A DNA stretch of 64,000 bases, taken from Rhizobium sp. P32RR-XVIII (lineage in GTDB: Bacteria > Pseudomonadota > Alphaproteobacteria > Rhizobiales > Rhizobiaceae). Every line of letters starts with the position of its first letter. Position 1 is the first letter of the stretch. This document shows, in pieces, positions 1-7,112 of the stretch. Location of the stretch: the NCBI RefSeq assembly GCF_012641395.1, contig NZ_JABAIH010000019.1, positions 22,356 to 86,355 of the forward strand. Reading direction: 5' to 3'. The notes under the pieces were generated by a model, which saw only the letters and a list, made by a program, of their open reading frames with translations, made no database searches and had not been told where the DNA came from. Both the position numbers and the translations under genes were made by a program.

Positions 1-2
1 CG

Positions 3-701
3 GCCGTCGAGCGGCCCACGGCTGAGCGGGCCAGGCGTCTGTTTCGGATGACGGGGCCCCTAGCCGGCACCCTTGCCGACTCCTATCTGCGCGAGCGCGG
101 CATTCTGCGGCCGTCTACCCATATGGCGTTGCGTTTCCATCCGGCCTGCTACTACCGCGATCTTGTCACCGGCCGGACGAGCAGCTATCCGGCCCTGATT
201 GCCGCCGTGACCGACTCTGCAGGTGAGATCACCGGCGTACATCGCAGCTGGCTCGATCCGGCCGGCGGTGGCAAGGCCAGGGTGGACAATCCCCGCCGCG
301 CACTTGGCGGGCTGCTCGGGAATGGCGTCCGCTTCTGCTTTCCGGTGAATGCACCTATCCCGGTAATGGCGGCAGGCGAGGGCCTCGAAACCATGCTGTC
401 CCTCTCGCACGTGATGCCCGGCATGCCAATCGTCGCGGCGCTGACGGCCAATCACCTTGCGGCCCTCCGCTTTCCACGTGGATGCCGGCGCATCTACATC
501 GCCGCCGACGCGGATGCCGCCGGCCGCCATGGGATCGAGGCATTGAGCCGTCGGGCACAGGCGGAGGGAATCCTGCCGCTGGTGCTGTCGCCTGAGCTCG
601 GCGACTTCAACGAGGATCTTCGCTGGCTGGGCCCCGACCAGATGACCGCAAGCTTGCAGGCGCAACTCGTCTCGGAAGACGCGATCGCCTTCCTGCCCTG
701 A
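3..701 (+). CDS. Toprim-domain protein, 5' truncated by window edge
   Basis: The reading frame is open to the left edge of the window, so the first ATG at 48 is probably internal and the true start lies outside. The visible 230 or so residues hold a Toprim-like fold: a glutamate in AAGEGLETM, then the acidic pair in IYIAADADAAGRHG, which bind the metal in primases and topoisomerases. This is the C-terminal part of the Toprim proteins (Toprim_3 / DUF7146 type) common on alphaproteobacterial plasmids and integrative elements, where the missing N-terminus usually has a zinc-binding primase-like domain. It may act in DNA priming or processing of transferred DNA, which is inference from context. 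The ORF reads in the same direction as the accessory genes that follow. Confidence 0.8.
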   Translation, partial: AVERPTAERARRLFRMTGPLAGTLADSYLRERGILRPSTHMALRFHPACYYRDLVTGRTSSYPALIAAVTDSAGEITGVHRSWLDPAGGGKARVDNPRRALGGLLGNGVRFCFPVNAPIPVMAAGEGLETMLSLSHVMPGMPIVAALTANHLAALRFPRGCRRIYIAADADAAGRHGIEALSRRAQAEGILPLVLSPELGDFNEDLRWLGPDQMTASLQAQLVSEDAIAFLP

Positions 702-1034
702 CGTCGGTGACCGGAAGGGGCAGCAGGCCGGGCGACAGGCGGCGTGGGCGCAAAGATCGGTCCACCAGATGGCTCGGATGTTGACGCGCGCCCGCGGGCC
801 TGCCGAGAGGCGACCCTTACCACGCGGGCCTCGGGCCTTCAGCGGGTCGGTCGGGTTTCTTCCCCTGCCAGACCGCGGGCGCGATCTGTCATTCCTCGCG
901 GATCAAGAAACCCTCCCTCCGCCGCCCGGCGCTTCGCTGGGCCGCGGCACTTCGTTTGCGGTTCCGGCCTCGACCCGCGTGACCGGGTTCGCCGTCAGGC
1001 CGCGAGAGGCGCGGCCTACCAAACGGAGACCACC
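702..1034. other. GC-rich leader of the DUF2493 gene
   Basis: No convincing gene lies here. Rightward frames can be read back to 744, but composition and the ribosome site place the real start at 1035. The stretch contains a perfect 8-bp hairpin, AGGCCGCG-AGAGG-CGCGGCCT (997-1017), just before the ribosome binding site AAACGGAGACC. Similar GC-rich structured leaders precede the genes at 3325, 4782 and 5918. Confidence 0.5.
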
Positions 1035-1976
1035 ATGGACCTGATCCTTCATCCCGACGACGGCTTCGAGCCCCACCACGCGTCCTCCCCGACCGACCGC
1101 TTCATCTACGAGATGCAGGTCTTCGGCTATCGTCCCTTCCAGGACGATCCCGACCCGCGGCCATTGCCGGAGGAACCGCAGGTCCGCTCATCGATCACCG
1201 CGATCTTCGACGCCTTTGCCGAAATGCTCGGCGACACCCGGCTGGAGCCCGATCTCGAAGACCTGTTCTGGTCGATCCCCAATCTCTTTCATCGCGCCGG
1301 CGAGCGCATCCAGCGCGAGCTCGACCGCAACGAGGAGGCGCAGCGTACCGGCCAGCGCGAGCAGGACGGCTCGGAGGTGAAGAACGTCGAACTTGAACGC
1401 CTCGTCGCCGAAGGCATCACGCTCCTGGAGCGCCGAAATAGCTTCGAATTCATGCGCGACTATGCGGCCGATCTGTTCGAGGCGCAGACCGGTTCGTCGT
1501 GGCGGCCTCGCACTGGCTCGAAGGTCAACCACGCCCACATGACCGCCGCGATGATCGACAGCCGCGACTTCCTCTCCGCCCGCCGCCGGGCCGAAACCGA
1601 GGTGCTGATCCCAGCCGGCACCAAGATCGCCTTTGCCGGGGGTATGGACTATAACGATCATGAGCGGATCTGGGCGAAGCTCGATCAGGCGCATGCCAAG
1701 CATCCCGACATGGTGCTGCTGCACGGCGGCTCGCCGAAAGGCGCCGAGCGTATCGCCGCCTGCTGGGCTGAAGCCCGTAAGGTGACGCAAATTATCTTCA
1801 AACCCAACTGGACCAAGCACGCCAAGGCCGCGCCGTTCCGGCGCAATGACGAGATGCTCTCGGTCATGCCGGCCGGATTGATCGTCTTTCCGGGAAACGG
1901 GATCACCGGCAATCTCGCCGACAAGGCACGCCGCCTCGGCATCCCGGTATGGCAGGCGTCAGGAGACGGCGCGTGA
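1035..1976 (+). CDS. DUF2493 (SLOG/YspA-like) domain protein
   Basis: A 313-residue protein starting at the ATG after AAACGGAGACCACC. The C-terminal third carries the DUF2493 pattern: KIAFAGGMDYNDHERIW, then VLLHGGSPKGAERIAACWA and IVFPGNGITGNLADKAR. This is a Rossmann-like SLOG fold of the YspA type, predicted to bind nucleotide-derived ligands. The N-terminal two thirds is acidic and helical with no recognised domain. The architecture is widespread on alphaproteobacterial mobile elements, usually beside DUF736 and Toprim genes as here. A signalling or nucleotide-sensing role is plausible but unproven. The frame is open back to 744, but that part does not look like protein. Confidence 0.85.
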   Translation: MDLILHPDDGFEPHHASSPTDRFIYEMQVFGYRPFQDDPDPRPLPEEPQVRSSITAIFDAFAEMLGDTRLEPDLEDLFWSIPNLFHRAGERIQRELDRNEEAQRTGQREQDGSEVKNVELERLVAEGITLLERRNSFEFMRDYAADLFEAQTGSSWRPRTGSKVNHAHMTAAMIDSRDFLSARRRAETEVLIPAGTKIAFAGGMDYNDHERIWAKLDQAHAKHPDMVLLHGGSPKGAERIAACWAEARKVTQIIFKPNWTKHAKAAPFRRNDEMLSVMPAGLIVFPGNGITGNLADKARRLGIPVWQASGDGA

Positions 1977-2059
1977 GCGCCGTTTTACTGGAAATATGGA
2001 AAAGATGGAAAACATGGAGAAATTAGTTTATATGTGGGGCCGTGCTGGAGATCATAGCG

Positions 2060-2320
2060 ATGAAGCAGTTCACGACAGGCGACTTGAACAAACAAATCGG
2101 CGATATCACCGATGCGGCGAGCCGCGAGCCGGTCATGCTCACCCGGCACAAGAAGCCGCGTTTCGTGCTGATGAGCTACGAGCATTATGAGCGCATGCGC
2201 ACCGGCGGCGATCCGCGCCGTGCCTATCATATCTCAGAGATGCCCGCCGAGCATGCAGCACTGTTCGACGAGGCGCTCGATCGACTGGCGCGCGGCGAAG
2301 GCTACGACGATGAGCCATGA
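2060..2320 (+). CDS. Phd/YefM-family antitoxin
   Basis: An 86-residue protein with the Phd/YefM fold at the N-terminus: MKQFTTGDLNKQIGDITDAA, then EPVMLTRHKKPRFVLMSYEHYERM. The acidic C-terminal tail is the part that in this family wraps and neutralises a toxin. A GTG at 2042 is a possible upstream start; the ATG at 2060 fits the family N-terminus better. The gene overlaps the next one by 11 bp, the usual antitoxin-first arrangement. The A-rich leader holds three ATGGAAA-type repeats near 1995-2020 that could be the autoregulatory operator, which is inference. Confidence 0.85.
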   Translation: MKQFTTGDLNKQIGDITDAASREPVMLTRHKKPRFVLMSYEHYERMRTGGDPRRAYHISEMPAEHAALFDEALDRLARGEGYDDEP

Positions 2321-2729
2321 ATTCCGCCCCGGTGAGGTCATCTCCTATCCCTATCTTTGGGCCTGGCAGCAGCAGCGCGGCGAAACCGAAGGCCGCAAGC
2401 AGCGCCCAGTCTGCGTCGTCATTGCCATCCGAAGTGCCACCGATGGAAACACGCATCTGGCCCTCCTCGCCATCACCACCCAGCCGCCGCAGCCGGGCCG
2501 GATCGCTCAGGAGATCCCCGAAATCGAGCGCAAGCGTGCGGGCTTAAGTGATCTGAAGCGTTGCTGGATCATGGCCGACGAGTACAATTACGATATCGTC
2601 GAACGCTCCTGGTACATCGAGCCCGATCAGGACATCCTCGGCCGCTTCAGCAAATCCTTCATGGTCAAGATCGCCAAACTGTTTGCCGAGGCGCGCGGCC
2701 GCACCGGTCGGGTCAACCGGCTCGATTGA
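2310..2729 (+). CDS. PemK/MazF-like toxin partner
   Basis: A 139-residue protein starting inside the antitoxin gene. The N-terminus FRPGEVISYPYLW followed by GRKQRPVCVVIAI matches the first two strands of the PemK/MazF mRNA-interferase fold, and LLAITTQPP fits the next conserved strand. Position directly after a Phd/YefM antitoxin, with overlapping ends, supports a toxin-antitoxin pair that stabilises the element. Phd/YefM with a PemK/MazF-type partner is not the textbook pairing (Phd-Doc, YefM-YoeB), but such mixed pairs occur. Catalytic residues were not mapped. The alternative is a non-toxic accessory protein of the same fold. Confidence 0.7.
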   Translation: MSHEFRPGEVISYPYLWAWQQQRGETEGRKQRPVCVVIAIRSATDGNTHLALLAITTQPPQPGRIAQEIPEIERKRAGLSDLKRCWIMADEYNYDIVERSWYIEPDQDILGRFSKSFMVKIAKLFAEARGRTGRVNRLD

Positions 2730-3324
2730 GACTTGCCGCCGCTTCTTCCCTTCTTGATCGCTCCCTGAACGCGTCTCCGCCATGGCGGATCTCTGGCGCT
2801 CTCTGATCAATTAGACCACGACTGCTTGGCCGGCCATCGCCGGCCGTTCTTGATCGATCTCAATGCCTCTCATCGCCGTACTACAAGGCGACAATCCGTC
2901 AATCACGTCTGTCACGCGGTCCTGCTCCGTAGAACTGCAGTCGCGTCAGGAGGGGCGGACAATCGGGTCTCACGCCGACCGAAGCCGTCTTTGATGATGA
3001 GGCTGGGATCAGAACGGTGCTGATCTACCGCGTCGAATCCGCCCGGTTGAGGACCACCGTCCATTGACCCCGAACACTACCGACGCATATGCAACGAGTG
3101 CGGCACTCGGCAGGTGCGCAAATGGCCGCCAAGGCGAGGTCTCCAGCTGACGTCGCAATCAGAGACCCTTCCCGTTCTTTATGTCGCCTTTCTAAGGGAC
3201 CGGCCGCGACCAGCGTCAACCCGCAAGGGGTTTCCCTTCGCTTTCGCTCCGGTGACGCCTGCGGCGCGGCCCCTTCTTCGGGCGCCATCGGGAATGGTCC
3301 CGATGCAACGAAGGAGACAATCCC
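2730..3324. other. Intergenic region and leader of the DUF736 gene
   Basis: About 600 bp with no convincing gene; short open frames on both strands have no family likeness. It includes a 6-bp hairpin GGCCGG-CCATCG-CCGGCC (2828-2845) that could end the toxin-antitoxin transcript, although no T-run follows. Its last 130 bp form a GC-rich leader ending AACGAAGGAGACAATCCC before the ATG at 3325. The final part (GCGGCCCCTT ... AACGAAGGAGACAAT) recurs before the gene at 5918. Confidence 0.45.
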
Positions 3325-3648
3325 ATGGCTACCACGATCGCAACCCTCACCGAAAAGACCGACGGCACTCTCGAAGGCGTCTTCGCAACCATCCGGGTCA
3401 ACGCCCCGATCGCCCTCGTCCCGAACGCCAACAAGGCGAGCGAAGAGGCGCCGGACTACCGCATCATCCATCGCAAGACCGGCTTTGAGATCGGCGCAGG
3501 CTGGAACCGCATCTCCCGCCAGACCGGTGAGGAATACATCTCCACGAAGATCGAAGCGCCCGAGATCGGCGTGATCTTCGGCAACGTCGCCCCCGCACCC
3601 GGCGGCGAGCCCGGCAAGAAAGTCATCCTCTGGAACAGCCCGGCCTGA
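3325..3648 (+). CDS. DUF736 family protein
   Basis: A 107-residue protein of the DUF736 family: MATTIATLTEKTDGTLEGVFATI, a central GFEIGAGWNRISRQTGEEYISTKIEAPEIG, and a short tail. The size is normal for the family. The ribosome site AAGGAGA lies 7-8 bases before the ATG. DUF736 proteins are small beta-rich proteins found almost only on alphaproteobacterial plasmids and integrative elements, near transfer genes; their function is unknown. A second small gene follows after 59 bp and a strong terminator closes the pair, so the two are probably co-transcribed. Confidence 0.93.
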   Translation: MATTIATLTEKTDGTLEGVFATIRVNAPIALVPNANKASEEAPDYRIIHRKTGFEIGAGWNRISRQTGEEYISTKIEAPEIGVIFGNVAPAPGGEPGKKVILWNSPA

Positions 3649-3707
3649 ACCGGACCGCCGGCTCCGAAACAATCGGGGCCGGCGTCCCCATTCCTAAGGA
3701 GGCCACC

Positions 3708-4040
3708 ATGAGCCGCTACACAATAACGGTCACCAGGACCGCATCCCGCCACGCCGATCCAGACGCTACCATTGGCTACGACCGTCCGCTTCAGACGTTC
3801 TTCCTCCAGGCATTTCCGGACGCCGATGGCGAGAATCTTGAACTCTGGCTTGGGACCGACTTCCGGGAGTTCGAAACACTGTCGCGACTGCGCACTGCAG
3901 CAATCGCGCTCGGTTTCGACTTCATACCTTTGGCATCCGGCATTCTTCACAAGCTGCTGGGCGACCATGCCCGCGAAGCCCATCACGCGGTCAGCGACTC
4001 GATCATCCAGGATGTTCTCAACGGGACATCCGCCCGCTGA
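3708..4040 (+). CDS. Small accessory protein, function unknown
   Basis: A 110-residue protein with a good ribosome site (TAAGGAGG, 6 bases before ATG). The N-terminus reads MSRYTITVTRTASRHADPDATIGYDRPLQTFFLQAF and the C-terminal half is helical. No domain was recognised. It lies between DUF736 and a strong terminator, so it is probably the last gene of that short operon. Similar unnamed proteins accompany DUF736 on rhizobial elements; this is from general knowledge and not checked. Confidence 0.75.
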   Translation: MSRYTITVTRTASRHADPDATIGYDRPLQTFFLQAFPDADGENLELWLGTDFREFETLSRLRTAAIALGFDFIPLASGILHKLLGDHAREAHHAVSDSIIQDVLNGTSAR

Positions 4041-4056
4041 CGCAAACCCAAAACGA

Positions 4057-4089
4057 AAATAGCCCGGCACCGTGCCGGGCTATTTTTTT
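4057..4089. terminator. Strong bidirectional rho-independent terminator
   Basis: A perfect 13-bp stem, AAATAGCCCGGCA / TGCCGGGCTATTT (4057-4069 and 4073-4085), with a 3-base loop and a run of seven T at 4083-4089. The A-rich left flank gives the same signal on the other strand. It sits between the rightward gene ending at 4040 and the leftward HU gene ending at 4105, and should stop both. Confidence 0.93.
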
Positions 4090-4104
4090 GCTTGGCTGGC
4101 AAGA

Positions 4105-4383
4105 CTACTTGTTCAGTGCGTCCTTCAGTGCCTTTGCCGGCGTAAAGGCCAGCTTCTTGGCCGCGGTGACCTTGATCGTTGCGCCAGTCGCAGGATTGCG
4201 CGCTTCGCGCTCCGGTGTCGCCTTCACCTTGAACTTGCCGAAGCCGGGCAGGGAGGTCTCATTACCGGCCACCGCGGCTTCGGTGATGGAAGCAATCACC
4301 GCCTCCACGATGGCTTTCCCTTGCGCCTTTGTAAGGCTGTGTTCGGTCGCGATCTTGTCGGCGATTTCGTTGGTCGTGGTCAT
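4105..4383 (-). CDS. hupB: HU-family DNA-binding protein
   Basis: A 92-residue HU/IHF-fold protein with the whole family pattern: helical N-terminus MTTTNEIADKIATEHSLTKAQGKAIVEAV, the turn GNETSLPGFGKFKV, the DNA-contacting arm REARNPATGATIKVTAAKKLAFTPAKALKDALNK. The length and RNPATG motif are typical of HU-beta. HU bends and compacts DNA, and an element-borne copy may silence or organise the element and assist at oriT or recombination sites. It is one of only two leftward genes in this left arm and ends at the strong terminator. Confidence 0.95.
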   Translation of the reverse strand: MTTTNEIADKIATEHSLTKAQGKAIVEAVIASITEAAVAGNETSLPGFGKFKVKATPEREARNPATGATIKVTAAKKLAFTPAKALKDALNK

Positions 4384-4630
4384 TTTCTTCTCCGCATCGT
4401 GTCAGACGCAGAATTCCTGCCATTGCCGACCGCAACTGTCATTGACACGCTGCGGCAAATCGCTCGGAAAGCCCAGATCTCCACAGTTATTCAGGCGGTC
4501 ACGGATCAATAACCCGAAGCCGGGCATCGAGCCCACCTTCGGCTTCGGGTGCTATACGGAGAGGAAATGTCTGCTCAGTCCGTCCGAGGGTGCCATGGGC
4601 GCATGACGGCCTCAAGGACGAGCGGTGCCC

Positions 4631-4727
4631 CCAATTTTGCCTCCGCTCCGGTTCCCTGCACTCCGACAAAATCGGCACCCCCACTCGCCGCCGCTGGCGG
4701 TCGCGTTCCGCGATCCCTGACCCCGCC
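4631..4727 (+). repeat. Structured leader repeat, copy 1 (before the gene at 4782)
   Basis: A 97-bp block nearly identical in plan to 5775-5870. Both begin with CCAATTTT, reach AAAATCGG about 36 bp later (able to pair with CCAATTTT), then carry a GC hairpin (here CCGCC-GCT-GGCGG, 4688-4700), then CGCGTTCCGCG and TCCCTGACCCC. By hand count about 50 of the last 60 positions are identical between copies. No gene was found in the rest of 4384-4781, which must also hold the HU promoter. Confidence 0.75.
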
Positions 4728-4781
4728 ACGCCCCCATGCCCGCGCGCGTCGTCTTTCACAAACGTCAAGGAGACGACGACG

Positions 4782-4946
4782 ATGCTTCTGGAACAACACA
4801 TTGAAGAGCTGCGGGCCGAATTGCGGAATGCCGTGTACCCCGGCGAACGCCACGAGATCGAGGTCGAACTGGAACTCGCCTGTGCCGAGTTGGCGGTGTT
4901 CATGGCCGAACAGGAGGGTGTAATCGACGCCGAGCCGCCCTTCTGA
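4782..4946 (+). CDS. 54-residue small acidic protein
   Basis: A short gene with a clear ribosome site (CAAGGAGACGACGACG before ATG). The protein is helical and acidic: MLLEQHIEELRAELRNAVY, then EIEVELELACAELAVFMAEQEG. It looks like a small coiled-coil protein; no family was recognised. Its leader is the first copy of the structured leader repeat and the ribosome-site context matches its neighbours at 3325 and 5918, which argues that it is real and co-regulated with them. Frames extending upstream to 4590 or 4549 are shadows. Confidence 0.7.
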   Translation: MLLEQHIEELRAELRNAVYPGERHEIEVELELACAELAVFMAEQEGVIDAEPPF

Positions 4947-5141
4947 GGCGGCTTTCACCATGTCGCCTGGCCTGTCGCGCCGGATCGACCGGCGCTTCAG
5001 GCCCCAAGCTTCGCTTCGCCATCAAGAGCTGTCAGAACGTGCGGTGTTCGTTTGGAAACGCGGAGGCCGTTGGATACCACTCCTCTTTCGATCCCGTGCC
5101 GTCGACACGAGGATGGCATCGGCCTCCACGGCGCTCCTTGG

Positions 5142-5417
5142 TTAACGATCAGCCGGTCTATCTTGGCGGATATACGGTTTCGGCGTGTATCCGCGCGACC
5201 GTCTCTTTCTTAGAAGCTGAAGGAACAGCCTCACCGCCTCTTCCTCCCGCGCGAAGTGATGATCCCGCCTTTGGCCGGTGGTGCCGATGCGACCCCATCG
5301 GCGGATAAGACAGGCCTCGCCGAACAGGTTGGGCTCAATCGACATGGCATAGTAGCGGGCCATGTTCTTCTTGGCGTCGATGCGTTCGACATAAAGCTGG
5401 TAGCGTTGCGCGATCAT
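5142..5417 (-). CDS. WGR-domain protein
   Basis: A 91-residue protein that is almost only a WGR domain: residues 10-80 contain the family pattern RYYAMSIEPNLFGEACLIRRWGRIGTTGQ with the defining WGR triplet, then an EEAVRLFLQLLRKRRSRGY helix. WGR domains bind nucleic acids in PARP-type enzymes; single-domain versions are common on alphaproteobacterial mobile elements and are of unknown function. It points leftward, unlike most of its neighbours. Confidence 0.9.
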   Translation of the reverse strand: MIAQRYQLYVERIDAKKNMARYYAMSIEPNLFGEACLIRRWGRIGTTGQRRDHHFAREEEAVRLFLQLLRKRRSRGYTPKPYIRQDRPADR

Positions 5418-5774
5418 GACAGGAAGAATCGTGCAAGGCGGACTCGGCGTCCAACGACATATTTGAATCGGTCGGTCTCGACTGATTCATGCTGATGATG
5501 GGTGGTCGCCGGATGATCTGGGCGAGCCGCTTGCGGCGGACGGTGCTATTCGCCGTCGCTCACGGAGCCCGCAAGCGGTCTCCGCCCATTCGGGTCACGC
5601 CCCTCTCGCGGTTTCCGCAGCGGCGGCGCGAAGTTTTCGCGACCAAGGCCGAGGATAGAGTGGATGGCCGGCTGAACGCCGGATACGGACACGGCGCTGG
5701 GGCGCCGTGGTCTATCTCTTTCTGACGTCCCATTGTGCACCCGCCACTCCGGCGTCAAGGACTGCGCGGCCCCT
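5418..5774. other. Non-coding stretch upstream of leader copy 2
   Basis: No convincing gene. Several GC-rich hairpins are visible, for example GGCGC-TGGG-GCGCC near 5691-5705. It should contain the promoter of the leftward WGR gene at its left end. Confidence 0.4.
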
Positions 5775-5870
5775 CCAATTTTCAGCCGCCGTCCTTACGG
5801 CCGCCGTCAGAAAATCGGTTCCTCCGCTTGCCGCCTCTGGCGGCCGCGTTCCGCGCTCCCTGACCCCTCG
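5775..5870 (+). repeat. Structured leader repeat, copy 2 (before the gene at 5918)
   Basis: Second copy of the block at 4631-4727: CCAATTTT (5775), AAAATCGG (5811), the perfect hairpin GCCGCC-TCT-GGCGGC (5830-5844), then CGCGTTCCGCG and TCCCTGACCCC. It is followed by GCGGCCCC and AACGAAAGGAGACAAT, also seen before the DUF736 gene. Differences from copy 1 fall mostly outside the stems. Confidence 0.75.
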
Positions 5871-5917
5871 CGGCTACGGTGCGGCCCCCTTTCGTCAGAA
5901 CGAAAGGAGACAATACG

Positions 5918-6403
5918 ATGTCCAATGACTGGTACTACGTCCATCAGCTTGCCGTGCTTGCTGGTTTCAGGCTTATCGTCCTTGCAAACCGCATCGGTTG
6001 CTCGGATGACTTCTCGCGGGCGTTGCACGACCGGCTCGCCGACGGGCTTGCATGCGCAGCGGCACGGGTGCGATCGATCATGACGCTGCAGGGCGAGCTG
6101 GCGTCCGAACCGGATCTCGAAGGTATCACTGCCTTCCAGCTTGAAGGCGAAAAAGATTGCTTCAACCGCTTCCGGATCGCCCTTCTTGACGACCTCGAAA
6201 TCGACTTTGCCACCCACGAGTACCGGATCAACAATGGCGAGTGGCACTATGCGCTGTCGGCGGACTGCGACGGCATCGAAATCAGCTATCCGAGCACCAT
6301 CGCCCTGACCGACGCAGAACTGCGCGGCCTCGGGCCGATCATCCGCGATATCTCGCACGAAACGGGCATCTGGGTCAGCGCCGCGCGGATCGTCTACGAT
6401 TGA
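5918..6403 (+). CDS. 161-residue accessory protein, function unknown
   Basis: Start chosen at the ATG behind GAAAGGAGACAATACG. The protein begins MSNDWYYVHQLAVLAGFRLIVLANRIGC and has no clear signal peptide or membrane segment. The C-terminal half alternates strands and helices (ISYPSTIALTDAELRGLGPIIRDISHETGIWVSAARIVYD). No domain was recognised. It is the last gene before the oriT-like region and has the same leader and ribosome site as the other left-arm genes, so I place it in the same expression group. Confidence 0.75.
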   Translation: MSNDWYYVHQLAVLAGFRLIVLANRIGCSDDFSRALHDRLADGLACAAARVRSIMTLQGELASEPDLEGITAFQLEGEKDCFNRFRIALLDDLEIDFATHEYRINNGEWHYALSADCDGIEISYPSTIALTDAELRGLGPIIRDISHETGIWVSAARIVYD

Positions 6404-6539
6404 TGCTCGACGAGAGACGGCGGAGCCCGTCTCTCGCCTCTTCTCATTGCCTTGACCGCTTGCCGACATCGAGCCGGCGCGCGGTCTTGAGGGGAAAGAG
6501 TTGCCGCCTCTCCCCTCAATCACCCCTCTCCCTGCGGAG

Positions 6540-6571
6540 CGGGTCGAGACCCGCCCGGCCTTTCGGGCCGG
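6540..6571. other. Two adjacent perfect GC hairpins
   Basis: CGGGTC-GA-GACCCG (6540-6553) is followed one base later by CCGGCC-TTTCG-GGCCGG (6555-6571). They lie 137 bp downstream of the last left-arm gene. They could end its transcript, though no T-run follows, or be part of the transfer-origin structure. Confidence 0.55.
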
Positions 6572-6606
6572 TGAGCGGACGCTGCCGCGACTTCCCCAAT
6601 CAACAC

Positions 6607-6672
6607 GAGGAAACGGGCAGCCTGCGCTACACCCTCATGCTTCGGGTATCCGCTCCATCTGCCCGTTTCCTC
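6607..6672. repeat. 14-bp perfect inverted repeat with 38-bp loop
   Basis: GAGGAAACGGGCAG (6607-6620) is exactly complementary to CTGCCCGTTTCCTC (6659-6672). In single-stranded form this makes a long stem-loop. It lies about 240 bases from the candidate nic on the side that would enter the recipient first, so a role as single-strand initiation site or single-stranded promoter is conceivable (inference). Confidence 0.7.
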
Positions 6673-6908
6673 CTGCGGTGGCTCGTCGTCTTATCGCTTG
6701 CAGCCATCGATGTCCGATCCCTGCGGTCCGAACATCCCGGCTTCTCGCGATGACGGCTCGCTTCAGCATTACAGCACGAATGGCCGACCGCCACGCTGTT
6801 CCTGCGACGCGGATCGTCGGTGTGACACCTCCGATCGCTGTTGCATCGTCTGGCGCCTCGCAACAGCATTGGCGTCTTGGGCACGGCGGTCGGCCATTCG
6901 TGGTGTAA

Positions 6909-6937
6909 TGGCAGGATAGGCTATTGGTATACCAATA
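6909..6937 (-). other. oriT: Candidate oriT: nic core plus 16-bp palindrome
   Basis: The plus strand reads TGGCAGGATAGG at 6909-6920; its complement is CCTATCCTGCCA. This matches the known nic core of P-type origins (RP4: CCTATCCTG|CC) and of Ti-plasmid T-DNA borders (TGGCAGGATA). By analogy the nick would fall on the minus strand between 6911 and 6912. One base further begins a perfect palindrome, TATTGGTA|TACCAATA (6922-6937), in the place where an accessory protein binds in RP4. The relaxase at 31424 has the three-histidine motif expected of this class. If correct, the left arm (6404 towards 1) enters the recipient first. Confidence 0.72.
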
Positions 6938-7112
6938 ACCGTTTCGCCCGGGGGGCGATTGTCGCTAGGGCGAGCCGGCGACGGAGGCATCGTCCATTTA
7001 CCGTCGATCCAGAGACGAAACAGCACAGCGAAGAGGCGCCGGGCCCACGGGGGAAGGTGGGGCAAGCGACCACTTGGGTCATCGACCGCCGGATGCAATC
7101 GGGAACAACAGA

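Noticed and set aside
60..665. Long minus-strand frames opposite the Toprim gene
   Set aside because: Composition typical of the antisense of a GC-rich gene; the plus-strand frame has recognisable motifs.
744..1034. Upstream extension of the DUF2493 frame
   Set aside because: Arginine/proline-rich, not protein-like; a clear ribosome site precedes the ATG at 1035.
6501..6908. Open frames across the oriT-like region
   Set aside because: No ribosome site or family likeness, and they run over inverted repeats and the nic-like core.
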